From positions 496,001 through 560,000 of the forward strand of contig NJPS01000079.1 of NCBI GenBank assembly GCA_002946415.1: a DNA stretch of 64,000 nt, given 5' to 3'. Source of the DNA: Rutstroemia sp. NJR-2017a BVV2 (lineage: Eukaryota > Ascomycota > Leotiomycetes > Helotiales > Rutstroemiaceae). How positions within the stretch are numbered: position 1 is the stretch's first letter; each line of letters begins with the position of its first letter. Below, piece by piece: positions 46,920-57,072 of the stretch. The notes beneath the pieces are model-generated. The model searched no databases. It saw only the letters and a list, made by a program, of their open reading frames with translations, and was not told where the DNA came from. A program made the translations under genes and the position numbers.

Positions 46920-49685
46920 ATGCAGAAAATCGTAAAACGATCGTTTAGAAAACGAGTTTATACGGCAGTTACGACATCTACACCTAAACAGCCTCGTTTT
47001 CCATTACCAACTCAGTTTCTATGGCAAGACGATTGCCAATATCTTGAACGAAAAGAAGCAGCCTCGAGTGGTGCGACAAATACCCGCAATAAAAGCACTT
47101 ATCTCAGAAGCACTTATCTCATTCTTAGAGAACTGCAAGGGAATGTGTATCACGGCGCGAAAACCGTCCTGAAATCACCGTCAAAGAAAATAGGCAAAAT
47201 GTTCAACTGGGTGCAATTGTTGACTACGCCCACAGCGGATACAGCTGGGACCGCAATACTCCTCCACTTCGATGATAAACGATACTTGTTCGGTAATGTT
47301 TCTGAAGGGACGCAGAGAGTATGTGTGCAGAAGAAGGTCTCTCTAATTAAGCTTGGAGAGGTTTTCCTGACAGGCAAAGTGGATTGGGCTTCGACTGGAG
47401 GGTTGTTGGGCATGATTCTAACATTGGCGGACGTGACGACCACCTCAAGAGAGGAAACTTTTAAATTCAAGAATGAATCTGCGAAGAGGAAGGGCAAAGA
47501 AGCGGAAAAAGGCGAAAGGGCATGGCTGAATTTACATGGTGGGGAAAACCTGACACATCTACTTGCTACGGCGAGGAGATTTATTTTCAGAAAGGGAATG
47601 CCAGTGTATACCAACGAGTATAGAGTCGGCGATGATACGGCGAAGGAAAATTGGGCTCCAACTTGGTGTGACGACAATATCAACGTCTGGGCCATCGCAG
47701 TGCCATCGGAAGGAAACATGAAGAGCCCAGGAAAGAGAACGCATGATGAGTTCACTGATGATACTGTTTCTGCGAAGGGGCAAGAGCTGAAACAGAAAGA
47801 AGACAATGCATTGCAGAGTCAGGAAGTTAGCAACCATCAAATACGAAAAGCGGTCGTTTCCTCAATGTTCGATTCAGATTGGAGAATGGACGCTCTTAGT
47901 CAGATGAAGCTGAAGGATGTTCAAATGCCTGCTACAATCTTCCACAGGAATGAGGAAGGTAAAATTCAGAAATACACTGGGCCAAAGCCTGGAGGTCATG
48001 AGGAGTTGCCAGATATCGAGGTCCTCGTTAGGAAACCGTGGCCGGGTGCCTTAGTCGAGTCCTTACCTTCTACAGCTCCCTCCACAAGCGCAGTCTCCTA
48101 TATCGTTAAGAATCATGCACAGCGCGGTAAATTCAACGCTAAAGTGGCGATAAAGCTAAAGGTTACGCCTGGTCCCGATTTCGCAAAGCTTGCGTCTGGC
48201 AATAACGTTATTGCAACAGATGGCACAACTGTCACACCCGAACAAGTTTTGGCGGAGGGTAGGGAAGGCAACGGTTTCGCGGTTATCGATATACCTGACC
48301 CTACTTACATCAAACCATTACTTGCCCGAGAAGAATGGGCAACCAAAGAGCTCATGAGTGGCATCAAGATAATTTATTGGCTTCTGGGTCCTGGCGTTTT
48401 GGCCGACCCCAGAGTACAGAAATTTATGGAAGAAAAAGAGTCAATAAAGCATATAGTCTCGTCAAAGGACTGCTGTCCGAACTCCCTTGCTTTCGAATCA
48501 TCAGCAGCTCAGGCTATCCGTCTACATCTTCTTGATGCCGAACGCTTCCCAATTCCTACCTATAGCAACGTTGTGAATAATCAGCCACCAGTCGGTCCGT
48601 ACGTAGCGGGCAAACCTAGAGGTACCGTTATGCTCGAACCTACATTTCAAATAAAGGATGATACTTTAGACCCTTTCTTAGATACAGGGAAGGTGGTGAC
48701 TGAAGCAGATCCTGAGGTTTTGAGGTTGGCCAATCAAGCTCGAGAAGAAGTCATGAATCCCGAGTACCAAGCAAAGCTCGACGAGGTCCAGAAAGATATA
48801 CCTTGCAAGGATGCAGAGATTATCACTCTCGGTACTGGCTCTGCACTGCCCTCTAAATACAGAAACGTCTCTGCCACACTACTTCGAGTTCCCGGATATG
48901 GTAACTATCTTTTTGACTGCGGCGAAAATACTCTTGGCCAACTGAGACGAGTCTTTGGTAATGATCTACCAAGTGTGCTTGGTGATCTGAAAGCAATCTG
49001 GATCAGTCATCTGCATGCTGATCACCATCTTGGTACCGCAGCTGTTATTAAAGCCTGGCATGAAGTCACATCTGCGGATTATTCAGCAAGGAGCAAAAAG
49101 CTTGTTGTTGCATCTGATCAAGGAATGCTTCAATGGCTTAGTGAATATTCAGAGGTGGAGAATTTCGGGTTTGAGAGACTTGATCTCGTTTCTCCGTCAC
49201 CCAAGAACAATCTCTCGAAATGGTTTACCCCACATGAAACCGAAGCTTATGGCTTGACTTCTATTCAAGCCTGCTATGTTGACCACTGCAGAGGTGCTTT
49301 AGCAGTTGCATTCAATTTTCCAAATGGCTTCAAAGTGGCCTACTCAGGTGACTGTCGGCCGTCCAAGGATTTTGTCCACATCGGCAAAGGTGCCACTCTC
49401 TTGATCCACGAAGCTACATTCGATGATGAGCTTCAAGGCGATGCCATCGCCAAAAAGCATTCTACAACCTCGGAAGCAATGGATGTTGGCAAGAAAATGG
49501 GCGCAAGGCGCATACTGCTCACTCATTTCTCCCAGAGATATCAGAAGATACCAGTTATGGATGAAGAAGCTAAAGATCAGGTTGCGATCGTGGCATTTGA
49601 TTACATGCGAGTCAAGATTTGCGATTTCGCCAAGTTGGCGGCATTTAGACCGGCGTTGTTGAAACTTCATGAGGAGAAAGAATAG
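46920..49685 (+). CDS. TRZ1: Long-form tRNase Z (tRNA 3' endonuclease), intronless
   Basis: 921 aa from the ATG at 46920; the open frame extends upstream only with a TTG. The N-terminal half is the degenerate metallo-beta-lactamase domain of long tRNase Z (MFNWVQLLTTPTADTAG, KVDWASTGGLLGMILTLADV). The C-terminal half is catalytic: GTGSALPSKYRN near 638, FDCGENTLGQLRR, the metal-binding HLHADHHLG (HxHxDH at about 697-702), SGDCRPS near 810, HEATFDDE near 830 and LTHFSQRY near 868. It removes 3' trailers from pre-tRNAs. Residues 1-93 are basic and hydroxylated (MQKIVKRSFRKRVYTAVTTS), like a mitochondrial presequence. A second in-frame ATG at 47199 (MFNWVQ) starts just at the conserved domain, so two forms, mitochondrial and nuclear, are plausible. 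Confidence 0.95.
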   Translation: MQKIVKRSFRKRVYTAVTTSTPKQPRFPLPTQFLWQDDCQYLERKEAASSGATNTRNKSTYLRSTYLILRELQGNVYHGAKTVLKSPSKKIGKMFNWVQLLTTPTADTAGTAILLHFDDKRYLFGNVSEGTQRVCVQKKVSLIKLGEVFLTGKVDWASTGGLLGMILTLADVTTTSREETFKFKNESAKRKGKEAEKGERAWLNLHGGENLTHLLATARRFIFRKGMPVYTNEYRVGDDTAKENWAPTWCDDNINVWAIAVPSEGNMKSPGKRTHDEFTDDTVSAKGQELKQKEDNALQSQEVSNHQIRKAVVSSMFDSDWRMDALSQMKLKDVQMPATIFHRNEEGKIQKYTGPKPGGHEELPDIEVLVRKPWPGALVESLPSTAPSTSAVSYIVKNHAQRGKFNAKVAIKLKVTPGPDFAKLASGNNVIATDGTTVTPEQVLAEGREGNGFAVIDIPDPTYIKPLLAREEWATKELMSGIKIIYWLLGPGVLADPRVQKFMEEKESIKHIVSSKDCCPNSLAFESSAAQAIRLHLLDAERFPIPTYSNVVNNQPPVGPYVAGKPRGTVMLEPTFQIKDDTLDPFLDTGKVVTEADPEVLRLANQAREEVMNPEYQAKLDEVQKDIPCKDAEIITLGTGSALPSKYRNVSATLLRVPGYGNYLFDCGENTLGQLRRVFGNDLPSVLGDLKAIWISHLHADHHLGTAAVIKAWHEVTSADYSARSKKLVVASDQGMLQWLSEYSEVENFGFERLDLVSPSPKNNLSKWFTPHETEAYGLTSIQACYVDHCRGALAVAFNFPNGFKVAYSGDCRPSKDFVHIGKGATLLIHEATFDDELQGDAIAKKHSTTSEAMDVGKKMGARRILLTHFSQRYQKIPVMDEEAKDQVAIVAFDYMRVKICDFAKLAAFRPALLKLHEEKE

Positions 49686-49902
49686 ATTTTAGAGCATTTC
49701 TGGATGACTGATAAATTGAAGAATCACTGGCTCTTCATATAGATATAGTGCATGGAGATATATCTGACGACTAAGAATCGAATATCACTGTATTATTAAA
49801 TTTCTAAAGGTCAAGGCACCGAATGATGAGTCTACAATCATGTAAAAAATAAACGAAATAATTCTTTGCGTTACGACAAATGAAAAAGCATCTTCTCCAT
49901 CG

Positions 49903-51387
49903 TTATCTTACCTCTGTTGCCTGTCTTTTTTTCGCTATGAAGTCGCCCATTTGGGTTACTCGCTTCACTGGAATTTGCTCGCCCCAAAAGTTGACGGGCG
50001 GGGGTGGAGGCGTTCTTGGATTCTCATAAAAAGTGTACCTTTTCTCTCCTAGATCCTGCCCGCGCCGACGCGGGGCCAGTGAGGGCGCTTTTGCGTTTTG
50101 AAAAGACTCCTCCCGCTGTTCTGGGACTGGGCCCAACTTACACTTGAGTGGTTGAGACAATCTGAGTGACCTACGAGATAAGTGTGCTTTCTTTGGGCGG
50201 GCTTCTTCAGGTTGCTTGCCCTTTGCGTTGATCGACAATTTCTGCAGGGTTAATGTACTGTCTGAACGGGGGAATGTCACTACGCTCCCAGTTAACTTAC
50301 AGATCGCACTCTCGCGCCTGGCGTCGATGTAGTCATCTTGTGAATAGTCCGACGTCGAACATTGCCGAGCTGGCGTTGCAGTGGGAATTGGGAAAGCAGG
50401 TGGACCTACCTTGTAGAAGAAACCATTTTCTTCGTCAAAACATACGTCCTTTTCTTCGTACCGGGAGTTACTGTTTTCAACCTGGCTGGTAGCGACTGTG
50501 GTTTGTCGGGCCGAGCTCCGCCTAAAGTAATAGCTCATAATAGCTCCCAACGAAGATTCCTCTTCAGAGGCCAACGACGGCGCCTTCCAATTCCCCATAT
50601 ATTTCTCCATATCTCTTCTCTGCTTCCGCCGGATCTTCCTCTCCCCCTGCAACTGTCTCCGCGTCCTGACGATCTCCGTCCCCAACTTCCGCGCACCGAG
50701 TGCAAGCGCAGCCCCATTCTCTAGACACAGAAGAAACTGCCTTACCATATGAATCAACCCATCATGCGGCTTCTGCCTCCTCTTCCGTCCATAAATCGCC
50801 GCCATCAAATCCGTCACTACATCCGGATCGCACCCCACAGCCGCCAACACACACGCCTGACACCCGCCCTCCACCCGCTCATAGCTCATTGCGTCCACGC
50901 CATACATCTGCTCGTACAGCTCCTCGCTCATCCAGAGACTATTCAGGCTCTGCATGCGCAGCATATGGTGCCTTACGTTCGGGGGCAAGCTCCCTAGGGG
51001 CTCGCTGGCGAGACTTTCGAGCCGCGTCGTGCATTCGGAGATTATCTCGATGTAGATCTTGTGGATCAGGAACGCGTTGAGCGGTGCGTGTAGAGCGCAC
51101 AGCTGCGCTTGGGGTTGGCTGTGGATGCCGGGGGTCAGCGGCTCGAGGTCGTGGAGTCGTGGCTGCAGGAGACAGGGGGGCAGCGTGCGGATTTCTTGCC
51201 GCGGATAGAAGTCCCATGAGGCTTGGTCTATGTTGTCGCCGGTGAAGGGATACAGTACGTGTGCGAGCCGGCGCAGGGAGGAGGGGCTGAACTCAGAAAT
51301 CCGGACGTTGGCGTTGGCGGTGGGGATGCTGATGTAGCTTTTTTGCTTGCTCGAAACCTCGGAGGCTTCGTGTATTGAATGTGGCAT
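49903..51387 (-). CDS. Uncharacterised 494-aa protein
   Basis: A single open frame from the ATG at 51387. The N-terminal ~200 residues look folded: FSPSSLRRLAHVLYPFTGDN, LNAFLIHKIYIEIISECTTR, SEELYEQMYGVDAMSYERVEGGCQACVLAAVG (two close cysteines) and PDVVTDLMAAIYGRKR. The middle has a basic helical segment (RRQLQGERKIRRKQRRDMEKYM). The rest is disordered and ends in a proline-rich stretch (NPRTPPPPPVNFWGEQIPVK) and a basic tail. No signal peptide, membrane helix or enzyme motif. The first part of the coding strand is C-rich and then becomes G-rich around 50.95 kb. Divergent from the small gene at 51958 with a 570-bp shared promoter. Function unknown; a small missed intron cannot be excluded. 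Confidence 0.7.
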   Translation of the reverse strand: MPHSIHEASEVSSKQKSYISIPTANANVRISEFSPSSLRRLAHVLYPFTGDNIDQASWDFYPRQEIRTLPPCLLQPRLHDLEPLTPGIHSQPQAQLCALHAPLNAFLIHKIYIEIISECTTRLESLASEPLGSLPPNVRHHMLRMQSLNSLWMSEELYEQMYGVDAMSYERVEGGCQACVLAAVGCDPDVVTDLMAAIYGRKRRQKPHDGLIHMVRQFLLCLENGAALALGARKLGTEIVRTRRQLQGERKIRRKQRRDMEKYMGNWKAPSLASEEESSLGAIMSYYFRRSSARQTTVATSQVENSNSRYEEKDVCFDEENGFFYKVGPPAFPIPTATPARQCSTSDYSQDDYIDARRESAICKLTGSVVTFPRSDSTLTLQKLSINAKGKQPEEARPKKAHLSRRSLRLSQPLKCKLGPVPEQREESFQNAKAPSLAPRRRGQDLGEKRYTFYENPRTPPPPPVNFWGEQIPVKRVTQMGDFIAKKRQATEVR

Positions 51388-51957
51388 TCTTGTTAGTTCG
51401 GTATTTTGTTTGGTTTATGTTTGCTTTTGCTTTTTCTGGGCCTTTTTGTCTTTATGTGGTTGTTTGCGATAAGCGCTCTATATGTATATCTAGTTTACAA
51501 GCAAGTATTCTTGGATAAGTCTATTCAGGAGCAGAGATTGTGTTGCGGAAGGCTGCAGCCCTTTCATCGCTAGACAATGAAGTTGTTCCGTCTTTGTAAT
51601 TCTTCCTTTGGGGCGTTTCCACTTCTTTGTTGGGTTGGCTTCGAGGTCTTGTTCTGATATTTTTGAAGGGGTGCTTCCTTTCAAGATAGACGAGCAGAAC
51701 AATCGCCTTGTCCTTTTCCTTTATCCAGCATATTCTGGGACAAGAGAGCGAAATTCTTTATGATGAGAACAACGTGCACAGCGATGCAAGTATATAAGCC
51801 ACACCAATTCCACTCACAAATTCTCTCTTCCCTCCTCACCATCATCGGACGCCTTTCAATACAATTCATTCATCCATTCAACTCCTCAACCCGACCATCC
51901 TGCCAACCTCAATCCGCACCCACCACTCTCTCCTTCCTTCCTACCTCCTCGTGCACC
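51388..51957. other. Divergent promoter region
   Basis: A 570-bp spacer between the 494-aa gene (-) and the 94-aa ORF (+). It holds a TATA-like box at 51791-51797 and pyrimidine-rich leader sequence before 51958. Confidence 0.5.
51791..51797 (+). promoter_or_regulatory. TATA-like box
   Basis: TATATAA about 160 bp before the ATG of the 94-aa ORF, followed by a C/T-rich leader typical of fungal promoters. Confidence 0.4.
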
Positions 51958-52242
51958 ATGCGCCGCAACGATCGCCGTCCGGCCCTCTGCATCATCGTCG
52001 ACACCTCAATTGAAACCGATCCCCTCTTATCCGCCGCCAGCAGCGTCTCCAGCGGACCCTACCTAACACCCCGCTCTCCCACCTCCCGCTCCGCCTTCAC
52101 CCGCTCCTATACCTCGCTCGCCTCCCTAGGCGCCGAGCCCCCTTCGCGATTCGCGACCTGCATGCGCAACGTAAAACTCATGCTTCAGCTCGCTTGGGAA
52201 CGCCTTCTTCGGCTGTTCTTTGGAGAAATGGTGATTGTATGA
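51958..52242 (+). CDS. Small 94-aa basic protein of unknown function
   Basis: Starts at the ATG at 51958 after a pyrimidine-rich leader with CACC just before it. It begins MRRNDRRPALCIIVDTSIET, continues with DPLLSAASSVSSGP and a Ser/Pro/Arg-rich middle (LTPRSPTSRSAFTRSYTSL), and ends in an amphipathic helix (MRNVKLMLQLAWERLLRLFF). Codon third positions are strongly C/T-biased, unlike the flanks, which argues that it is coding. The frame is open further upstream to 51760, but that part is low-complexity. Function unknown; it may be a membrane-associated or regulatory peptide. Confidence 0.5.
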   Translation: MRRNDRRPALCIIVDTSIETDPLLSAASSVSSGPYLTPRSPTSRSAFTRSYTSLASLGAEPPSRFATCMRNVKLMLQLAWERLLRLFFGEMVIV

Positions 52243-53369
52243 GGAACATTATGTTCGTTTCGAAAGTAAGTGTTCTACCTTTCTACGTTGCGCTAACGAG
52301 ATTAGACTACTGTTCGATTTCCCCTGATGCGCGGTTACTTCGTTTCTTGATTTCGGTTGAACTTTTGGCTCGAGAAGAAAAAGGAAGAAAAGAAAAAAAA
52401 AAAGATGGATGAATGCAAAGGCGAATGATGATGGTCACAAATAGAGAAAGTGCTTTATATACACTGACTCAACACGGTAAGTCATACTGTTTTCTTTGTT
52501 GTCTTCTCACACACTCCTTTAGTTAGCCTTTCTTTGGCACCAACCTACCAACATGTTGCAATACACATATCACACTCTTTTAGTAAATTTCTGATCCCCA
52601 TCTCCGTGCAACATGTGAATGAAGTAACATTATAGTATAGTATGTTTTCAAACAAGTGAGACAATGTAATTGATGTGATTGATAAAAACTTCAAGGTCCA
52701 TAGTGCACCTGCTGCCTTGGTGATACTTCATTGTGCCTGACATCTAGCCACCCACCAGGGACCGCTCGATTCTAGCACTTGTTTGGTCTTCTGGCTGCAG
52801 CACGATAGAGTGATGAACGAAGGAAAGGTGAGGGAAAAAAGACGAAAGGAAGTATACCACAGTTGGAATTCGCTGGTGGATCCACTCTTGTGCATGGCAG
52901 AGCGATTATTCCCGGACACCGAACACAGATACATAAGGCCTTGCCATGCCAACAAGTACCAACAACACAATTATTGAATACCAACTTGTATATTTTGTAG
53001 TTTGGGGGCCCAATATATAGCAATGGCCACTCGTTCATGAGCCTCGGACACTCCCGAACCCAGATCCTCTGGCATGACAGGCAAGAATCCAGATTCGGTG
53101 CTTCTGAGAGTATTTTGCACTGGCATGTTGTGCACATGAGCGATTGTGCCAACCAACTGCATATCGTGTTGGGTTGGAAGTTACCATGGAAAATGATCCT
53201 ACTTTTCACTATTCTTCGACTTTTTGCGTCGTTCTCCTACAGTAAGCCTTTGAATCCATACACCTAACAGGTTCTATAACAAGGCTTGATACTCGACTCC
53301 GACGGATCATAAGCAACCTACATTTTCCGAACAACTTCCCATAATCTTGCCATATCGACAACTTACAAA
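52243..53369. other. Intergenic region with 5S pseudogene fragment
   Basis: Apart from the 5S-like piece at 52850-52911 no gene or repeat is visible; ORFs on both strands around 52772-53209 are not credible. Confidence 0.5.
52850..52911 (-). pseudogene. 5S rRNA pseudogene fragment
   Basis: Read on this strand, GTATACCACAG, GGAATTCGCTGGTGG and GCATGGCAGAGCGA line up with GTATACAACAG-like, GGATTCGCTGGTGG and GTATGGCAGAGCGGA in the intact 5S gene at 55892-56011. About 40 nt of the middle, including the GTTGGGTGGGTGA segment, is missing, and the 5' end is not found. Confidence 0.6.
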
Positions 53370-55280
53370 ATGTCTTCCACCTCACATGATTTCATTATTG
53401 TAGGCGGCGGGACTTCCGGGCTAGTTGTCGCGTCCCGACTCACCGAAGATCCCTCTATCCGCGTTCTCGTCCTTGAAGCTGGCGAGAATCATGCAGAAGA
53501 TCCCCGAGTTAACACCCCTGGGCTTTGGCCGGCTCTTTTGGGGACAGAAATGGACTGGGGATATCTATCCGAGCCGCAGGTATGCTTCCCTCCTCAACGC
53601 TGACATTTCACTTCTATTTGCTGTGGCTCATTCATACTGATGGTAATGACACAGGCCGCCTTGAATGGGAAAATAATCCCACTCTCACAAGGACGGCTCC
53701 TTGGTGGCTCTGCCGCTATCAACGGACAGGCCTGGATTGCCCCTTCCAAGTACAGTGTCGATGCGTGGGCCAAATTTGGCAATCCATCATGGAATTGGGA
53801 GACTCTCTCGCCGTACTTCGAAAAGACATGCACATTAACCAAGCCGTCCCCCGCTGCATCTGACCATCTTTCGCTTTCGTACATTGACGAGAAAGTCCAA
53901 TCCAGATTTACAGGTCCGGTGCAAGTGTCCTTCGCCGAGGAGGTAAATGATCCGTTGCCAAAGGCATGGGTCGATACTTGGAAACAGATGGGACACGGAG
54001 TGACTGGTGACCCCTTCTCGGGAGTTGCTGTTGGTGGGTATATCAATGCTATGAATATTCATCCAGATACAAAAAGAAGAACTCATGCTTTGAGTGCATA
54101 TTACGAGCCTGTCAAGACACGTGAGAATCTGGTTGTTATCACTTCGGCTTTCGTGGAGAAGATACTTCTAGAAGGGAAAGATGCTGGTGTCGTTGCCAAC
54201 GGGGTATCCTATACCACTGGTGGGAAATCTGTGATTGCTCATGCGACAAAAGAGGTCATCTTGGCAGCTGGTGCATTCGCAACCCCAAAGCTTCTCGAGC
54301 TATCCGGCATTGGCTCCGCTTCTATACTCAAATCATTCGACATCCCAGTTGTTATTGATAACCCAAGCGTAGGAGAAAACCTCCAAGATCACCTTGATGC
54401 AGGGTTCAGCTTCGAAGTTGCCGACGGGGTCAAAACAGTTGATGGTCTCGCACGGCAAGACCAAGCGGCGATTGGTGCTGCGATGGAGTCTTATATGAAA
54501 GAGAAGAGTGGTCCTTTTGCTGCAGGTGGCAATTTCGCAGGCGGACTCCTTCCTGTTGTCGACTATCTCTCGCCCGAAGGAAAAGAAGAGCTCTCCAAAC
54601 TGCTGCAAGAAATCAAGGATGATGAGCAGCCATTCACCAAATCCCATAACGAATTCGTACGAGCTATGCTCAGTACTCCAACCGAAGGCTCTGGTTGCTA
54701 TTTTTCGTACCCTGCTCAAGGAAACTTCATCCCCGAAGCTGGATCAAACGATATTATGATCAGTGCCAACGCCGATGCTCGAAACTTTTTCACTATAGGC
54801 TGTATGCTACTCCATCCTCTTTCGCGCGGCAGCTCACACATTACATCCTCGGATCCTGCAAGCAAAGTAGCAATTGATCCCAAATACCTCTCCAATCCTG
54901 TGGATCTAGAAATTCTTGCAAGGCACGTACGATACATCGCGCAAATCGTATCCTCAGAACCACTCAAGGGCTTCCTGAAACCCGGTGGGAAGAGGAACTA
55001 TGGAGCACCAGAGAATATGGATGACTTGACGGAGATTAAACAGTACGTTAAGAAGGCAGCATTGAGTGCCTGGCATCCTACAAGTACATGTGCTATGTTG
55101 CCATTGGATAAAGGGGGTGTGGTGAATGAGAAGCTCATAGTGTATGGGACAAAAAACTTGAGGATTGTAGATGCCAGTATTTTCCCCCTGGCGACAAGAG
55201 GAAACTGTCAGACTACCGTCTATGCAGTCGCGGAAAAAGCTGCTGATATCATCAAGATGGACTACCAGATTAAGGTTTGA
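53370..55280 (+). CDS. GMC-family FAD oxidoreductase (two exons)
   Basis: Exons 53370-53579 and 53655-55280; intron of 75 bp (GTATGC...GACACAG); 611 aa. FAD-binding motif VGGGTSGLVVASRLTEDP near residues 10-27 with VLVLEAGEN; GMC signature 1-like GRLLGGSAAINGQAW near 85; ATKEVILAAGAFATPKLLELSGIGS (signature 2) in mid-protein. Near the end are the catalytic pair region WHPTSTCAML (His about 543) and ATRGNCQTTVYAVAEKAADII (Asn about 587). The family covers alcohol, glucose, choline and aryl-alcohol oxidases/dehydrogenases; the substrate is not readable. No signal peptide is obvious, so it is likely intracellular. Complete and intact; its neighbours do not suggest a pathway. Confidence 0.92.
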
Positions 55281-55571
55281 TGGGAAGTCGCCATTGCGAT
55301 ATACACCACTTTCACACAAACGATCTTTATATTATATACAGGATTTGGTGCAAAGACACCTGCGGCTTCCTTCAACCGTACATATCATCGTTAAAATTCA
55401 AGCAACAGCAATTAAGAACTTCTAATGGCCCAAGTAAAGTGACAAATGAGGATGAGTAAAGCACCAACTCCGTATTCTACTCCACGTGATAAGCGAAATG
55501 TTGATTCAACTCGAAATCCTGTGCAGGATCAGGCAGGCATATGAGGCCCAAATCACAAATAGTGATACTAC

Positions 55572-55862
55572 CTCTCCAGTGTAGAAATAACAGGACGACA
55601 AGAATGCCCGAAAGACACTTAGATAATGAAATCATCATAATATCCCAGAGTCGTTAGGACATTTATATTATCCCAGATCAGTATATTCTTTCTGCCCTGG
55701 AGAAACTACCTGTTCGGCGTAGAAAAACAAGCTGATTTTGGACAATATATTGCAGCTAGTTACTATTATCAGTAATCTGAATACGCTAAGATATTGTAAT
55801 GTTTTCATTGTCCTAATACCTTCTGGACAATATTGTCGGCCTGTTATTTCTGACCCGGAGAG
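55572..55862. mobile_element. MITE-like inverted-repeat element, copy D (head-to-head dimer)
   Basis: Begins CTCTCCAGTGTAGAAATAAC and ends with GTTATTTCTGACCCGGAGAG, an inverted repeat of about 25 bp. The left unit is forward and shortened. The right unit, reverse-complemented, matches the family: AACAGGCCGACAATATTGTC, TTACAATATCTTAGCG, TAGTAACTAGCTGCAATATA and TTGTCCAAAATCAGC. It ends 30 bp from the 3' end of the 5S rRNA gene. Confidence 0.75.
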
Positions 55863-55875
55863 ACTCCCTACACGC

Positions 55876-55881
55876 AAAAAA
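55876..55881 (-). terminator. Pol III terminator of 5S rRNA
   Basis: T6 on the minus strand, 10 bp past the 5S 3' end; a T4 lies even closer. Confidence 0.7.
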
Positions 55882-55891
55882 GTCCAAAAGA

Positions 55892-56011
55892 AACATACAA
55901 CAGTGGGGATTCGCTGGTGGTCACCCACCCAACTACTAATCCACCGATTCAAGGCTTGTGTATGGCAGAGCGGACGGGATGCCCAATTTTCCTTGATCTA
56001 TGGTCGTATGT
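55892..56011 (-). rRNA. 5S ribosomal RNA
   Basis: Exactly 120 nt. On the minus strand it starts ACATACGACCATAG and ends CACTGTTGTATGTT; these ends pair to form helix I (ACATAC/GTATGT). Internal landmarks of ascomycete 5S are present: GGGCATCCCGTCCGCTCTGC, CATACACAAGCC (A box region) and TAGTAGTTGGGTGGGTGACC with CACCAGCGAATCC (C box and loop E side). A T-run terminator follows. It is a single gene not linked to an rDNA array, as is usual in filamentous ascomycetes. Confidence 0.93.
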
Positions 56012-57072
56012 GCTTGAATAATGTTTATTTTAAAACATATTGCATGATATGGTGCCCGCATACTAATTAACATGTCACATATTTGTCAGGGGAGGATACA
56101 ATCGATCAAGATCAGTCTGTATTGTATTCAACACTAGAAATTAAAGAGGGAAGAAGGTCGGGGAAACCTCTTGCTCATAATTATGAAGGGAGCTGTGGGT
56201 TGGAAATCCTGACAAAATCGAAATTTCGGGACTTGTGATGCGGAGTATGGAAATGGTAGCACCGTAATCCAATTACGGAAAGCTGTAACGTATCTCTCAC
56301 GAAATGAGAAAAAACTCTAGAAATGGCTTCAACTTCTTTTACCCCACCTCGACACCACTTAGCACCCAGCGCGTGGCAATACTCTAGATTCGTTCGTGAG
56401 TTCTATAGAGTATGCATAGTCACAGTCGAATTCGTCCCTGTACGTGTTGAAGTGTATGATACTACTACAACTTTCTATCGAGACATTAATATAGAATGAA
56501 GAGGAAACTGTTGAGAGTACGAAAGGGGAGAGCTACTTCCTCCTTGGATTCTAGGTAATCAAGAATAATGAATACAATATAATAAACCATTATTCTGTAT
56601 CGACACTCATCTAAAGGGAGTTACTGGAATCGATGGTCAAAACCACAATGGGACATCCAATCTTTCTGGCGTGGTGGTAATTGATTGCTAGGCAGGACAG
56701 TAGATAAATTCACTACTTCGTACAGGAGAAGTATTGCCACTTCTCCAAGAGAGCTCTACTACTACCGCATCGCCCATATGGGATACCCAAATAGACAATT
56801 GGTATAGGAGAGAGGTTCTATATAAATCAATCAACCCGAATCAGCGCATTAATCTTATCCATTATTGTGACGTGATTAGGTGCCACGATTCGGAGCTGTA
56901 CCAACATTATTGAATTTCAAATTCTTGAAACTATATATTTGAGGTTACATTTGCAAGTATATAATGTAATATTTTTCTTTTCTAAATTCAAACTTCCTTT
57001 TCAAACTTCTTTTACTTATAATCTATCTTGCTTTTATATCAACAATAATACTATCAAAGATTGAAATTAATT

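Larger units (their letters stand above)
55281..57072. other. Intergenic region with MITE copy D and 5S rRNA gene
   Basis: Besides these two features, 56.0-57.07 kb is AT-rich; a TATATAAAT at about 56819 and a T/C-rich leader precede the next gene. Confidence 0.6.

Noticed and set aside
51490..51702. 70-aa minus-strand ORF upstream of the 494-aa gene
   Set aside because: Lies in the divergent promoter region, with no family features and no splice link to the downstream gene.
52740..52770. GCCACCCACCAGGGACCGC as another 5S fragment
   Set aside because: Only a few bases match the 5S C-box side; too short to support.
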